This document shows, one piece after another, positions 20,549 to 29,805 of a stretch of 64,000 bases of DNA. The stretch covers positions 230,981-294,980 of the forward strand of contig NZ_FODC01000009.1 in NCBI RefSeq assembly GCF_900110275.1. The letters run 5' to 3'. Below the pieces are notes generated by a model. It ran no database searches. It was not told where the DNA came from and was given only the letters and a program-made list of their open reading frames with translations. The translations under genes and the position numbers were made by a program. Positions within the stretch are counted from its first letter, which is position 1. Every line of letters starts with the position of its first letter. Source of the stretch: Duganella sp. CF517. GTDB taxonomy: Bacteria; Pseudomonadota; Gammaproteobacteria; Burkholderiales; Burkholderiaceae_D.

Positions 20549-21709
20549 TCATTGCGCCGATTGCGCCTCCACCCAGCGCAGCAGTTCGCGGCCGAACACG
20601 CGCGTGCGCGCCGTGTCGATCTGGCGCCGCTTGTAGGCGTCGTGGCTGGCCGGACCGGCCAGGCTGCGCTCGTAGCTGGCCTGGTCCATCAGCTGGATCT
20701 CGTACTCGAAGAAAAAGCCGACGTCGTATTCCTGCTCGCCGCCGGCGCCGATGTTGGGATGGTCCGGCTGCACGTGGATCATCTTGCGCACCGTCACCTG
20801 GATGCTGTTGAAGCCGCTGCCGCTGTGCGGGTTGTCGCAGCGCGTCTGCGGCTGCGCCAGGTCGGCCAGTTCGGCGTCCATGGTGCGCAGCAGTTCGAAC
20901 GGATAGTCGTCGCTGTGCTCGATTTGGGCGCGGTACTTGTTGAAGATCTGCTTGGCCGCCTCCAGGTCCAGCAGGGTGTTGCGGGTGCGCTCGGCGTCGA
21001 CGTTGGTGACCGACAGCAGGTGCGCGCGTTGCAGGCTGCGCAGCGCCAGCAGGCATTCGAAGCGGGTCGCGAACACCAGCCGCACGCCGAGGTGGTCGAA
21101 GATGTCGGCGGCCAGGTAGGCGGCCTTTTGCAGCAGCTTGAGCAGGATGCTGTTGCGGCCCTTGTTGTTCTTGCGCTCGTAGTGCAGCATCGGCAGGCAG
21201 ACCTCGCCGTCGGTGAGGAAGTGGCGGTCGCCGTCGTGCCGGATCACCTCGTCCAGGGTGGCGAACACCTGCGCGCGGATGGCGTGGAAGTGGCGCAGCT
21301 TGAGGTTGTTGTCGATGTAAAAGATGCCGTGCATGACCTTGAGCACCGCGCACGACCACATGCGGCGCAGGTCGACGTTGTTGCCGCGCAGCGAGGCGTA
21401 CACCAGCAATTGCAGCGGATCGTCCGGATGGCTGACCTCCGCCGGGATCAAGCCGGCCTGGTCCGGCGCCAGGAAGGTGCAGGCGAGGAAGTCGACCGCC
21501 TCGCGGTGGGCGCGGGCGATGATCGCCGGCGCGGCCGGCTGCTCCAGGTCGAAGCCGTATTCGCGCACGAATTGGCGGGCGTCGTGGAGGTTGCGCAACG
21601 CCAGCGCGCCGAGGTCGATGGCCGACACGCCGTTGGCGATGGCGTTCAGATAGCTCCAGTTCAGCGAGAACCTGCCACCGCTTTTGAGCGAGGCTCGTAG
21701 TTCAGTCAT
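20549..21709 (-). CDS. Uncharacterised TIGR04552-like protein, possible RelA/SpoT-type core
   Basis: A 386-residue cytosolic protein without signal or membrane segment. The centre reads HYERKNNKGRNSILLKLLQKAAYLAADIFDHLGVRLVFATRFECLLALRSL when taken in parts. The order 'R-K...S...K...DI.D.LG.R.V' is reminiscent of the (p)ppGpp synthetase fold. The whole reminds me of a TIGR04552/TIGR04562-type conserved family, recalled rather than searched. The N-terminal third is helical and the last 60 residues contain alternating beta strands (YDVGFFFEYEIQLMD). The start at ATG 21709 has AGGA five bases upstream. Gene neighbours give no clue to function. Confidence 0.65.
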   Translation of the reverse strand: MTELRASLKSGGRFSLNWSYLNAIANGVSAIDLGALALRNLHDARQFVREYGFDLEQPAAPAIIARAHREAVDFLACTFLAPDQAGLIPAEVSHPDDPLQLLVYASLRGNNVDLRRMWSCAVLKVMHGIFYIDNNLKLRHFHAIRAQVFATLDEVIRHDGDRHFLTDGEVCLPMLHYERKNNKGRNSILLKLLQKAAYLAADIFDHLGVRLVFATRFECLLALRSLQRAHLLSVTNVDAERTRNTLLDLEAAKQIFNKYRAQIEHSDDYPFELLRTMDAELADLAQPQTRCDNPHSGSGFNSIQVTVRKMIHVQPDHPNIGAGGEQEYDVGFFFEYEIQLMDQASYERSLAGPASHDAYKRRQIDTARTRVFGRELLRWVEAQSAQ

Positions 21710-22000
21710 GGCGTCCTGCATGGGCTGCGATGAGCCAGTATTGCAGCCCGTTCCGCGAGCGTCAATCGATACCAGGGGTTGCCGCCGGCAGTGTCTCTTA
21801 TTGCCCAATAGCAAATAACTAGGGTTTTATTTTGGGCAAGCTTGCAATGCCCGAGCGATTTCCGTATCCCGCCTCCACCATGCGCGCGCCGTCGTGGAAG
21901 CGCCGGACGCGACGCCGCAGGCGGCCGGGATCGCATGCGGACGGCGAGCGCTTGCATTTAACTCTACAATAGCCGGAAGCCAACAATGTATGGAGCCGGC
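21710..22000. other. Divergent intergenic region before the GntP permease
   Basis: About 290 bases without a gene between the divergently transcribed hypothetical gene and gntP. It holds an inverted repeat TTGCCCAA (21801-21808) / TTGGGCAA (21832-21839) with an AT-rich 23-base centre. The second arm merges into a palindrome GCAAGCTTGC (21836-21845). These are candidate regulator sites. Confidence 0.45.
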
Positions 22001-23416
22001 ATGTCCTTCCTGATCGTCCTCGCCGCACTGTGTTTCCTGATGCTGGCCGCCTATCGCGGCTACAGCGTGATCCTGTTCGCGCCGGTGGCCGCGCTCGGCG
22101 CGGTGCTGCTGACCGATCCCGGCGCGGTGGCGCCGGTGTTCAGCGGCATCTTCATGGACAAGATGGTCGGCTTCATCAAGCTGTACTTCCCGGTGTTCCT
22201 GCTGGGCGCGGTGTTCGGCAAGTTGATCGAATTGTCCGGTTTTTCCGAGTCGATCGTGGTCGCGGCGATCCGCTACATCGGCCGCACGCGCGCCAACGCC
22301 GTCATCGTGCTGGTGTGCTCGCTGCTGACCTACGGCGGCGTGTCGCTGTTCGTGGTGGTGTTCGCCGTCTATCCGTTCGCCGCCGAGCTCTACCGTCAGA
22401 GCAACATCCCCAAGCGGCTGATGCCGGGCGCCATCGCGCTGGGGGCGTTCTCGTTCACGATGGATACCTTGCCGGGCACGCCGCAAATCCAGAACATCAT
22501 CCCGACCACCTTCTTCAAGACCACCGGCTGGGCCGCGCCGTGGCTGGGCACGATCGGTGGCATCGCCACGCTGGCGGCCGGGCTGGCCTTCCTGGAATGG
22601 CGCCGCCGCGCGGTGATGGCCACCGGCGAAGGCTACGGCGTCGAGGATAAAGCCAAGCCGGCGGCGGCCGGCGCGGCGCAGGCGGGCGCGCGCGGACTGC
22701 CGCATCCGCTGCTGTCGGTGGCGCCGCTGCTGCTGGTGGGCGTGGTCAACTTCGCGCTGACCAAGATGATCCCGCAGTGGTACGGCGAGAGCTACGCGCT
22801 GACCGCCGACGCCTTGCCCGGCCTGCACGCGACGATCACCACGCCGATCAAGACGCTGGTCGGCATCTGGGCGGTGGAGGGCGCGCTGCTGCTGGGGATT
22901 ATCTTCGTGGTGGTGACGGCGTTCGCCCGGGTGCGCGACGCCTTCGCCGAAGGCACCAAGGCGGCCGTCGGCGGCGCGCTGCTGGCGGCGATGAACACGG
23001 CGTCCGAGTACGGCTTCGGCGGCGTCATCGCCGCGCTGCCGGGCTTTGTCGCCGTCAGCCAGGCGCTCAAGAGCGTACCCGATCCGCTGGTCAACGCGGC
23101 GGTGTCGGTGACCACCCTGGCCGGCATCACCGGTTCGGCCTCGGGCGGCATGAGCATCGCGCTGGCGGCCATGTCCGACCAGTTCATCCGCGCGGCCGAG
23201 GCGGCGCAGATTCCGCTGGAGGTGATGCACCGCGTGGTGGCCATGGCCAGCGGCGGCATGGACACCTTGCCGCACAACGGCGCCGTCATCACCTTGCTGG
23301 CGGTGACCGGGCTGACGCACAAGCAATCGTACCGCGAGATCTTCGGCATCACCGTCATCAAGACGGCGGCGGTGTTCTTTGTGATCGCGGTTTACTACTT
23401 GACCGGGCTGGTTTAG
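22001..23416 (+). CDS. GntP family permease
   Basis: A 471-residue polytopic membrane protein with about 12-13 hydrophobic segments. It is recognised as GntP family (gluconate/hydroxy-acid:H+ symporters) by the central segments TYGGVSLFVVVFAVYPFAAELYRQ and LGAFSFTMDTLPGTPQIQN and the late SGSASGGMSIALAAM. The D-T-x-P-G-T-P-Q motif is typical of the subgroup often annotated as a citrate or D-beta-hydroxybutyrate permease. I chose ATG 22001 because GGAG lies 5 bases upstream; an ATG five codons earlier has no site. The 3' end overlaps the convergent glycosylase gene by 59 bases. Confidence 0.88.
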   Translation: MSFLIVLAALCFLMLAAYRGYSVILFAPVAALGAVLLTDPGAVAPVFSGIFMDKMVGFIKLYFPVFLLGAVFGKLIELSGFSESIVVAAIRYIGRTRANAVIVLVCSLLTYGGVSLFVVVFAVYPFAAELYRQSNIPKRLMPGAIALGAFSFTMDTLPGTPQIQNIIPTTFFKTTGWAAPWLGTIGGIATLAAGLAFLEWRRRAVMATGEGYGVEDKAKPAAAGAAQAGARGLPHPLLSVAPLLLVGVVNFALTKMIPQWYGESYALTADALPGLHATITTPIKTLVGIWAVEGALLLGIIFVVVTAFARVRDAFAEGTKAAVGGALLAAMNTASEYGFGGVIAALPGFVAVSQALKSVPDPLVNAAVSVTTLAGITGSASGGMSIALAAMSDQFIRAAEAAQIPLEVMHRVVAMASGGMDTLPHNGAVITLLAVTGLTHKQSYREIFGITVIKTAAVFFVIAVYYLTGLV

Positions 23417-24194
23417 CGCGCGCAGTCGGCGCCACCGCCTTGGCCACCGGCAGCGCCGGCGGGTATTGCTTCTGGCAGTTGGGACAGAAGAAGCTGCGGC
23501 GCTTGGTCTTGCCCAGGTGGCCCTTGTGGAACGGCAGGTCGCAGCGCGGACAGACGCGCTTGGTGTGCGCCAGCCAGTGCTGCTTGAGCACGAAGGCTTT
23601 TTTCCATTCGAGAAAATCGAAACTGTATTCGCGCGCCTGCGCCACCAGCTCGCGCAGCTTGGCCGCCGGCAGTCCGCCCACCGTCGACAGCGGGTGGACG
23701 CGGATGCGGAACAGCACTTCGTTCTTGATGATGTTGCCGACGCCGGCGAAAATATCCTGATCGAGCAGCGCGTCGCACACCAAGGTGTCGGGCGCGGCGC
23801 GCAGCTTCTTGAGCGCGGCCGCCGCCGACCAGTCCTCGGACATGACGTCGCCGCGCCAGTCGTAGTTGCTGTCAAGGTCGCCTTCCAGCGTCTTGACCGA
23901 GCATGTGTAGAAGTTCAGCTCCTCGCCATCGTCGAACTGCAGGGCCAGGCGCGGCGTGGCGTCCTTGCGCTCGTTGATCCGGTAGCTGCCGAACATCAGC
24001 AAGTGGATGCGCAGCGCCAGGTCCGGCAGCTGGATCAGGAAGTGCTTGCCCCAGCTGCGCAGGTCCAGCACCGGCTGGCCGCGCAACGCCGCCATGTCGA
24101 CGCCCTTGGTGTTGCCGCTCGCTTGCACGATGGTCTTGCCGATGAAGCCGGCCGTCTGCTCGCGCATGATGACGATCGATGGTCCTTCGGGCAT
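23358..24194 (-). CDS. nei: DNA glycosylase of the Fpg/Nei family (endonuclease VIII-like)
   Basis: A 278-residue base-excision repair enzyme. After Met removal the catalytic Pro2-Glu3 (MPEGPS) forms the N-terminus. The H2TH region includes DIFAGVGNIIKNEVLFRI, the usual 'G.GN...E.L' helix. The C-terminal zinc finger is CPRC...CPNC with a KTKRRSFFCPNCQ segment. It excises oxidised bases and cuts the abasic site. MPEGPS rather than MPELPE favours Nei over MutM. After the zinc finger there is a 35-residue basic, Pro-rich tail whose codons overlap the 3' end of gntP. The start is fixed by the family motif. Confidence 0.9.
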   Translation of the reverse strand: MPEGPSIVIMREQTAGFIGKTIVQASGNTKGVDMAALRGQPVLDLRSWGKHFLIQLPDLALRIHLLMFGSYRINERKDATPRLALQFDDGEELNFYTCSVKTLEGDLDSNYDWRGDVMSEDWSAAAALKKLRAAPDTLVCDALLDQDIFAGVGNIIKNEVLFRIRVHPLSTVGGLPAAKLRELVAQAREYSFDFLEWKKAFVLKQHWLAHTKRVCPRCDLPFHKGHLGKTKRRSFFCPNCQKQYPPALPVAKAVAPTARAKPARSSSKPRSQRTPPPS

Positions 24195-24351
24195 GGAATG
24201 CTCCGGTTCGCGGTGAAAGCCATCAGTGTGCGCCGGCGTCCACCAGCGCACTGTTCGCCAACCCACCGAGCGCGGTCCGATTGCTGTACTTGTGGTTTCA
24301 TGGCAGTATTGCCGATCTGTTTCCATGCAGGTTTAACTTGAAGGGGTCATT

Positions 24352-26010
24352 TTGAAACATACACTGCTCATCGCTTCCTTGCTCGCCGCCGGTCTGGCGC
24401 AGGCCGCCACCGGTCCCGAATTCAGCCCGCAGAAGTTGTCGCAAGACGTCAAGGTGCTGGCGTCCGACGAATTCGAAGGACGCGGCCCGAACACCGCCGG
24501 CGAAACCAAGACCGTCAACTACCTGATCGAACAGTTCAAGGCGGCCGGCATGCAGCCGGGCGGCGACCCGGTCAAAGGCAAGAAAGGCGAGCGCAGCTGG
24601 ACGCAGGACGTGCCGCTGGGCCGTTTCGAGATCAAGGGTCCGGTCAAGCTGTCGGTCAAGGACGCCAAGGGCAGCCAGGAGCTCAAGCAGGGCGACGACC
24701 TGGCCGTGCGCGCCTCGATGAGCGGCGTCAAGCTGGTCGATTTCAAGAACGCGCCGCTGGTGTTCGTCGGCTACGGCGTCACCGCGCCGGAGCGCAAGTG
24801 GGACGACTTCAAGGGCGTCGACCTGAAGGGCAAGCTGGCGGTGGTGCTGATCAACGATCCCGATTTCGAGACCGGCGCCGGCGAGTTCGGCGGCAAGGCC
24901 ATGACCTATTACGGCCGCTGGACCTATAAATACGAGGAGATGGCCAAGCGCGGCGCGCTCGGCACCATCATCGTGCACGAAACGGCGCCGGCGTCGTACG
25001 GCTGGCCGACGGTCAAGAATTCCAACACCAACGTGATGTACGACATCGTGCGCAAGAAGCCGTCCGAGGCGCACGCGCCGATGGAGGCCTGGATCCAGCG
25101 CGACCTGGCGGTCGACCTGTTCAAGCGCGGCGGCCAGGATTTCGACGCGCTCAAGAAGCTGGCGCAGACGCGCGACTTCAAGCCGGTGCAGCTGAAGGAC
25201 GTGACCTTGTCGGCCAACTACGCGGTCGACGCGCAGGTGATCACGTCGAAAAACGTGGCCGCCCGCATCGTCGGCGCCAGCAAGCCCGACGAGACCGTGA
25301 TCTACAGCGGCCACTGGGACCACCTGGGCGTCGGCCTGGCGAACGCCAAGGGCGACAAGATCTACAACGGCGCGGTCGACAACGGCACCGGCCTGGCCGC
25401 GCTGCTGGAACTGGCGCGCGCCTACGGCAAGGCGCCGGCGCCGGCGCGCAGCGTGCTGTTCCTGGCCGTGACGGCCGAGGAGAAGGGCTTGCTGGGCTCG
25501 GAGTACTACGCGCAGAACCCGCTGTACCCGCTGGCGCAGACGGTCGGCGTGATCAATATGGATGCGTTGAGCCCGCAAGGCGTGTCGCGCAACTTCACGA
25601 TCTCCGGCAGCGCCAAGGTCGAGTTGCTCGACCAGTTGATCGCCAAGGCCAAGGAATGGAACCTGGTGTACTCGCCCGATCCGAAACCGGAGGCGGGCTA
25701 CTTCTTCCGCTCCGACCATTTCCCGTTCGCCAAGCGCGGCGTGCCGGCCATTTCCTACGGCTCGGGCAACGACTTCGTCGATGGCGGCCTGCGCGCCGGC
25801 AAGCAGGCCGAAGAGAGCTACACCACCAACGACTACCACCAGCCGTCGGACGAGTGGCGCGCCGACTGGTCGTTCAAGGGCATGGCGCACGACCTGGGCA
25901 TGTTGTACGGACTGGGCCGCGACCTGGCCGAGTCGAAGGCCTGGCCGAACTGGGCGGCGGACGCCGAGTTCCGCGCCGCGCGCGACAAAACCGAGGCCAA
26001 GCGTAAATAG
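24352..26010 (+). CDS. M28 family zinc metallopeptidase with PA domain, exported
   Basis: A 552-residue exopeptidase with signal peptide (KHTLLIASLLAAGLAQAA). A protease-associated domain spans about 130-270. The M28 catalytic domain carries the co-catalytic zinc site: His321 in SGHWDHLG, Asp343 in AVDNGTG, Glu376/Glu377 in TAEEKG, Asp404 in NMDA, and a late His in RSDHFPF. It should act as an aminopeptidase in the periplasm or outside. The start is TTG at 24352 with AAGGGG upstream; no in-frame ATG is available. It lies upstream of the M16 peptidase on the same strand, 119 bases apart. Confidence 0.92.
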   Translation: MKHTLLIASLLAAGLAQAATGPEFSPQKLSQDVKVLASDEFEGRGPNTAGETKTVNYLIEQFKAAGMQPGGDPVKGKKGERSWTQDVPLGRFEIKGPVKLSVKDAKGSQELKQGDDLAVRASMSGVKLVDFKNAPLVFVGYGVTAPERKWDDFKGVDLKGKLAVVLINDPDFETGAGEFGGKAMTYYGRWTYKYEEMAKRGALGTIIVHETAPASYGWPTVKNSNTNVMYDIVRKKPSEAHAPMEAWIQRDLAVDLFKRGGQDFDALKKLAQTRDFKPVQLKDVTLSANYAVDAQVITSKNVAARIVGASKPDETVIYSGHWDHLGVGLANAKGDKIYNGAVDNGTGLAALLELARAYGKAPAPARSVLFLAVTAEEKGLLGSEYYAQNPLYPLAQTVGVINMDALSPQGVSRNFTISGSAKVELLDQLIAKAKEWNLVYSPDPKPEAGYFFRSDHFPFAKRGVPAISYGSGNDFVDGGLRAGKQAEESYTTNDYHQPSDEWRADWSFKGMAHDLGMLYGLGRDLAESKAWPNWAADAEFRAARDKTEAKRK

Positions 26011-26075
26011 TTTTATGTTTAACTAAAATGCAATAAAATGGTTGCGTGCCGGCCACAGCGCCGGCGCGCGCTTGC

Positions 26076-26111
26076 AGGTCCGTTCCCAGGTCCATTCCCA
26101 GGTCCGTTCCC
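26076..26111 (+). repeat. Triple 12-bp tandem repeat in the M16 leader
   Basis: AGGTCCGTTCCC occurs three times in a row (26076-26087, 26088-26099, 26100-26111); the middle copy has one change (A for G). It lies 18-54 bases upstream of the M16 start and would be in its 5' leader. Confidence 0.9.
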
Positions 26112-26129
26112 ACCACGAGGAGATACCGC

Positions 26130-28931
26130 ATGACCATGTTCATCCGCCGCACCACGATCGCGGCGTCGGTCGCCATGGCCGTCGCCTTGCTGGCCGCCGG
26201 CGCCGCGCCATCCGCCCGCGCCGCCGAAGCCGGCAAGCCGGCCGCGAACAAATCGGCCAAGTCCGACATCGCCATTCCCGATATTCCGTACACCAAGTTC
26301 GTGCTGAAAAACGGCCTGACCTTGCTGGTCCACGAGGACCACAAGACGCCGGTGGTGGCCGTCAACACCTGGTACCACGTCGGCTCCAAGAACGAAAAAC
26401 CCGGCAAGACCGGCTTCGCCCACCTGTTCGAACACCTGATGTTCAGCGGCAGCGACAATTTCAACAAGACCTACATCAATTCGATGCAGCAGATCGGCGC
26501 GACCGATCTGAACGGCACCACCAATCCGGACCGCACCAACTACTTCCAGAACGTGCCGACGTCGATGCTGGACTTCGCGCTGTTCGCCGAGAGCGACCGC
26601 ATGGGCCATCTGCTGGGCGTGCTCGACAAGAAAAAACTGGACCTGCAGCGCGGCGTCGTGCAAAACGAAAAGCGCCAGGGCGAGAACCAGCCGTACGGCG
26701 TCACGCGCCAGTTGCTGACCGAGAACACCTGGCCGGCCGGCCATCCGTATTCGTGGACCACGATCGGTTCGATGGCCGACCTCGACGCGGCGTCGATGAC
26801 CGACGTGCAGGACTGGTTCAAGGCCAACTACGGCCCCAACAACGTGGTGCTGGTGCTGGCCGGCGACATCACGCCGGAACAGGCGCGCGAGAAGGTCGAA
26901 AAATACTACGGCGACATTCCGGCCGGTCCGCCGCTGGCCAAGCACAAGGAGTGGATCGCCAAGCGCAGCGGCACCCATCGCGGCACGGTCGAGGACCGGG
27001 TGCCGCAGGGCCGCATCTACCGCGTGTGGAACGTGCCCGGCGCGCACACGGCGACCGAACCGCTGCTCGACCTGGCGGCGAACGTGCTCGGCGGCGGCAA
27101 GACCTCGCGCTTCTACAAGCGCCTGGTCTACAAGGACCAGCTGGCGAGCGACGCCAGCGCCGGCAACTACAGTTCCGAGATCGCCGGCCAGTTCTATGCC
27201 GTCGTGACCGCGCGCCCCGGCGCCGATGTCGCCAAGATGGAAGCGATCGCCGACGAGGAGTTGCGCGCGCTGATGAAGTCCGGCCCGACCGCCGCCGAGC
27301 TGGAGATCGCCAAGACGGCGATCCTGGCCTCGTACACCCGCATCGTCGAGCGCGTCGGCGGCTTCGGCGGCAAGAGCGATTTGCTGGCCAGCTGCGCCAC
27401 CTACACCGGCAATCCGGACTGCTACAAGGAATACCTGGCGGCGGTCAAGGCGGCCACGCCGGCCCAGGTCAGGCAGGCGATGAACGCCTGGCTCGCCGAC
27501 GGCGATTACGTGCTGGAAGTCAAACCGTTCGCCACCAACTACGCCACCACCGCCAAGCTCGACCGCAGCAAGCCGCCGGCGCTGGGCAAGGCCGAATCGC
27601 TGAACCTGCCGCCGATGCAGAAGGCGACGTTGTCGAACGGCCTGAAGGTGGTGCTGGCCGAACGCCACGCGGCGCCGGTGGTCAATTTCTCGATGATGGT
27701 CGATGCCGGTTACGCGTCCGATTCGCAGGAATTGCCGGGACTGGCGAGCCTGGCGACCAACATGCTCGACGAAGGCACGGCCACGCGCAGCGCGGCGAAG
27801 ATCAGCGAGGAATTCGAGTCGCTGGGCGCCAATTTCTCCGTCAGCACCAATCTGGATGGCGCCTCGGTGCAGCTCAACGCGCTCAAGGCGACCATGCCGA
27901 AGGCGCTCGACGTCTACGCCGACGTGCTGCTGCGGCCGGCCTTCGCGCAGAACGAGCTGGACCGTTTGAAGAAGGACCAGCTGGCCGCGATCCAGCGGGA
28001 GAAAGCCAATCCGTCGACGATGGCCTTGCGCGTGATTCCGTCGCTGGTATACGGCAAGGGCCACGCCTATTCGCTGCCGTTGACCGGCAGCGGCACCGAG
28101 GCGTCGGTGGCCCGTATCGGCCGCGACGACCTGGCCAAGTATCACCAGGCGTGGTTCAAGCCGAACAACGCGACCCTGCTGGTGGTGGGCGACACCACGT
28201 TGGCCGAGATCACGCCGCTGCTGGAAAAAGCGTTCGGCGGCTGGAAGGCCGGCGAGACGCCGAAGAAGAACATCGCCCAGGTGGCGCCGGCCGACAAGCC
28301 GGTGGTCTACCTGATGGACAAGCCGGGCGCGCTGCAAAGCGTGATCTACGGCGTGCAGCTGGCGCCGCCGCGCAACTCGCCGGACGCGGTCCAGCTTGGC
28401 GTGGTCAACAATATCTTCGGCGGCAACTTCGGCTCGCGCATCAATATGAACCTGCGCGAAGACAAGCATTGGTCGTACGGCGTGCGCTCGAGCCTGTCGC
28501 CGGCGCTGGGCCAGCGTCTGTACATGAGCACGTCGCCGGTGCAAAGCGACAAGACCACGGAGGCGCTGCAGGAACTGGTGCGCGAGTACGGCGACATCGC
28601 CGGCGCCAAGCCGATCACCGCCGCCGAACTGGCGGAGGCCAAGAGCAACGAAACGCTGGCGCTGCCGGGCTCGTTTGAAACGGCGGGCCAGCTGGCCGGC
28701 GCCTACAGCACCATCCTGCAGTACAAGCTGCCGGAAAACTACTACAACACCTTCACCGACACGGTGCTGGCGATGACGCCGGAGCAAGCCAACGCGCTGG
28801 CCGCGCGCACCATCGCGCCGGGCAAGCTGGTGTGGGTGGTGGTGGGCGACATGGGCAAGGTCGAGAGCGGCATCCGCGAACTGAAGCTGGGCGACGTGCG
28901 CAAGATCGACGCCGACGGCAATCCGCAGTAA
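26130..28931 (+). CDS. M16 family zinc metallopeptidase (pitrilysin-like), exported
   Basis: A 933-residue protein with signal peptide (TMFIRRTTIAASVAMAVALLAAG...). It contains two M16 repeats. The first has the inverted zinc motif HLFEH (98-102) and a downstream Glu-rich helix (VVQNEKRQGENQPYG) supplying the third ligand. The second repeat (from about 490) lacks HxxEH, as usual for the inactive half of the clamshell. The PqqL/YhjJ-like periplasmic M16 proteins share this plan. It degrades small proteins and peptides. I chose ATG 26130 because GAGGAG is six to eight bases upstream and the signal peptide begins there. A terminator follows the stop. Confidence 0.93.
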   Translation: MTMFIRRTTIAASVAMAVALLAAGAAPSARAAEAGKPAANKSAKSDIAIPDIPYTKFVLKNGLTLLVHEDHKTPVVAVNTWYHVGSKNEKPGKTGFAHLFEHLMFSGSDNFNKTYINSMQQIGATDLNGTTNPDRTNYFQNVPTSMLDFALFAESDRMGHLLGVLDKKKLDLQRGVVQNEKRQGENQPYGVTRQLLTENTWPAGHPYSWTTIGSMADLDAASMTDVQDWFKANYGPNNVVLVLAGDITPEQAREKVEKYYGDIPAGPPLAKHKEWIAKRSGTHRGTVEDRVPQGRIYRVWNVPGAHTATEPLLDLAANVLGGGKTSRFYKRLVYKDQLASDASAGNYSSEIAGQFYAVVTARPGADVAKMEAIADEELRALMKSGPTAAELEIAKTAILASYTRIVERVGGFGGKSDLLASCATYTGNPDCYKEYLAAVKAATPAQVRQAMNAWLADGDYVLEVKPFATNYATTAKLDRSKPPALGKAESLNLPPMQKATLSNGLKVVLAERHAAPVVNFSMMVDAGYASDSQELPGLASLATNMLDEGTATRSAAKISEEFESLGANFSVSTNLDGASVQLNALKATMPKALDVYADVLLRPAFAQNELDRLKKDQLAAIQREKANPSTMALRVIPSLVYGKGHAYSLPLTGSGTEASVARIGRDDLAKYHQAWFKPNNATLLVVGDTTLAEITPLLEKAFGGWKAGETPKKNIAQVAPADKPVVYLMDKPGALQSVIYGVQLAPPRNSPDAVQLGVVNNIFGGNFGSRINMNLREDKHWSYGVRSSLSPALGQRLYMSTSPVQSDKTTEALQELVREYGDIAGAKPITAAELAEAKSNETLALPGSFETAGQLAGAYSTILQYKLPENYYNTFTDTVLAMTPEQANALAARTIAPGKLVWVVVGDMGKVESGIRELKLGDVRKIDADGNPQ

Positions 28932-28957
28932 CCAGCACGGAAACGCGCGTCAAGAAT

Positions 28958-28990
28958 AGCCCCGCAGCGTAAAGCTTGCGGGGCTTTTTA
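28958..28990 (+). terminator. Intrinsic terminator after the M16 peptidase
   Basis: AGCCCCGCA (28958-28966) pairs with TGCGGGGCT (28977-28985) and is followed by TTTTA. It starts 27 bases after the M16 stop. Confidence 0.9.
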
Positions 28991-29092
28991 ACGGCCGCGC
29001 GGCAGGTTCCGCCGAGGAGCCAGACAGGGCGGATGAGCGCGGCGTGATCGGCCATGCCTGAGCCGCCACCGCCGCGTCCACCACTGGCGCCG

Positions 29093-29500
29093 TCAGCGGA
29101 CGGCTTCGGCGGCCTGCTCCGGCTGATACACCACCTCGAGAATACGCACCCGCACCAGCTGCCCGTCCGGCCTCGGCCAATCGATGGCGGCCCCCACGGA
29201 CAAGCCCAGCAGCGCGCTGCCGACCGGCGTCAGGATCGAGATCGCGTCGGCGGTGGTGGCCAGGTCGCGCGGGTAGACCAGGGTCAGGCGCAATTCCTCG
29301 CGCGGCGTGTCGATCTCGAAGCGCACGGTGGAGTTCATGGTGACGACGCCGGCCGGCATGTCCTGCGGCGCGACGATGTCGGCGCGGCCGAGCTCTTCCA
29401 GCAGCCCGTCGTGGGCGGCCGCTTCGGCGGGCGGCAGGGCGTCGAGCAGGATCTCGAGCCGTTCGGCGTCGAGCGATGAAACGATGATTTTTGGTTGCAT
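29093..29500 (-). CDS. rnk: Nucleoside diphosphate kinase regulator Rnk (GreA/GreB C-domain type)
   Basis: A 135-residue protein starting MQPKIIVSSLDAERLEILLD. The N-terminal segment is a short helical hairpin. The C-terminal half is a GreA/GreB-like FKBP fold with the typical VVTMNSTVRFEI and ISILTPVGSALLGLSVG stretches. Rnk proteins bind RNA polymerase near the secondary channel and affect nucleoside diphosphate kinase levels. ATG 29500 has GGAG eight bases upstream. A perfect inverted repeat GGCCATG-G-CATGGCC (29532-29546) sits 32 bases upstream of the start and could form a 5' leader hairpin or be an operator. Confidence 0.88.
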   Translation of the reverse strand: MQPKIIVSSLDAERLEILLDALPPAEAAAHDGLLEELGRADIVAPQDMPAGVVTMNSTVRFEIDTPREELRLTLVYPRDLATTADAISILTPVGSALLGLSVGAAIDWPRPDGQLVRVRILEVVYQPEQAAEAVR

Positions 29501-29805
29501 GATGCAAGCTCCGGGTGGACGGCGGCAGGACGGCCATGGCATGGCCGCGCGAACGCGATCGTTGGTTGTTCAGGAAAACAGGGCGGGGCGGCTCGGCAGC
29601 GCGGACAAGACCGCGGGGTCTTGCTGGCTTACCGAGCCCGGGAAAGGCCGGCGCGGTGTCGCGCCGTTGGGGCGGCCGCAGCCGATGCTCCCTCGTTCAG
29701 GGGTGAACAATGATTCTTCGCGGGAATGCGGAACATGTTCATGAGGAAATCGATATCGGGGGAGCCGAGCTTCAGTATATACCAAGCCTCCCCCGCGTGC
29801 GGCGC
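29501..29805. other. Intergenic region between rnk and an S9 peptidase gene
   Basis: These 305 bases contain no credible gene. They hold the upstream region of rnk with the repeat at 29532-29546. A long imperfect hairpin (GGGGGAG near 29758, CTCCCCC near 29790) lies before the S9 peptidase stop. On the minus strand it lacks a T tract, so it is not a clear terminator. Confidence 0.5.

Noticed and set aside
26019..28787. 922-codon open frame antisense to the M16 gene
   Set aside because: Same explanation: GC-skew shadow of a gene with clear zinc motif.
29755..29800. Hairpin near the end of the S9 peptidase at 29806
   Set aside because: Arms GGGGGAG/CTCCCCC exist, but the loop is long and no T tract follows on the minus strand, so it is not called a terminator.
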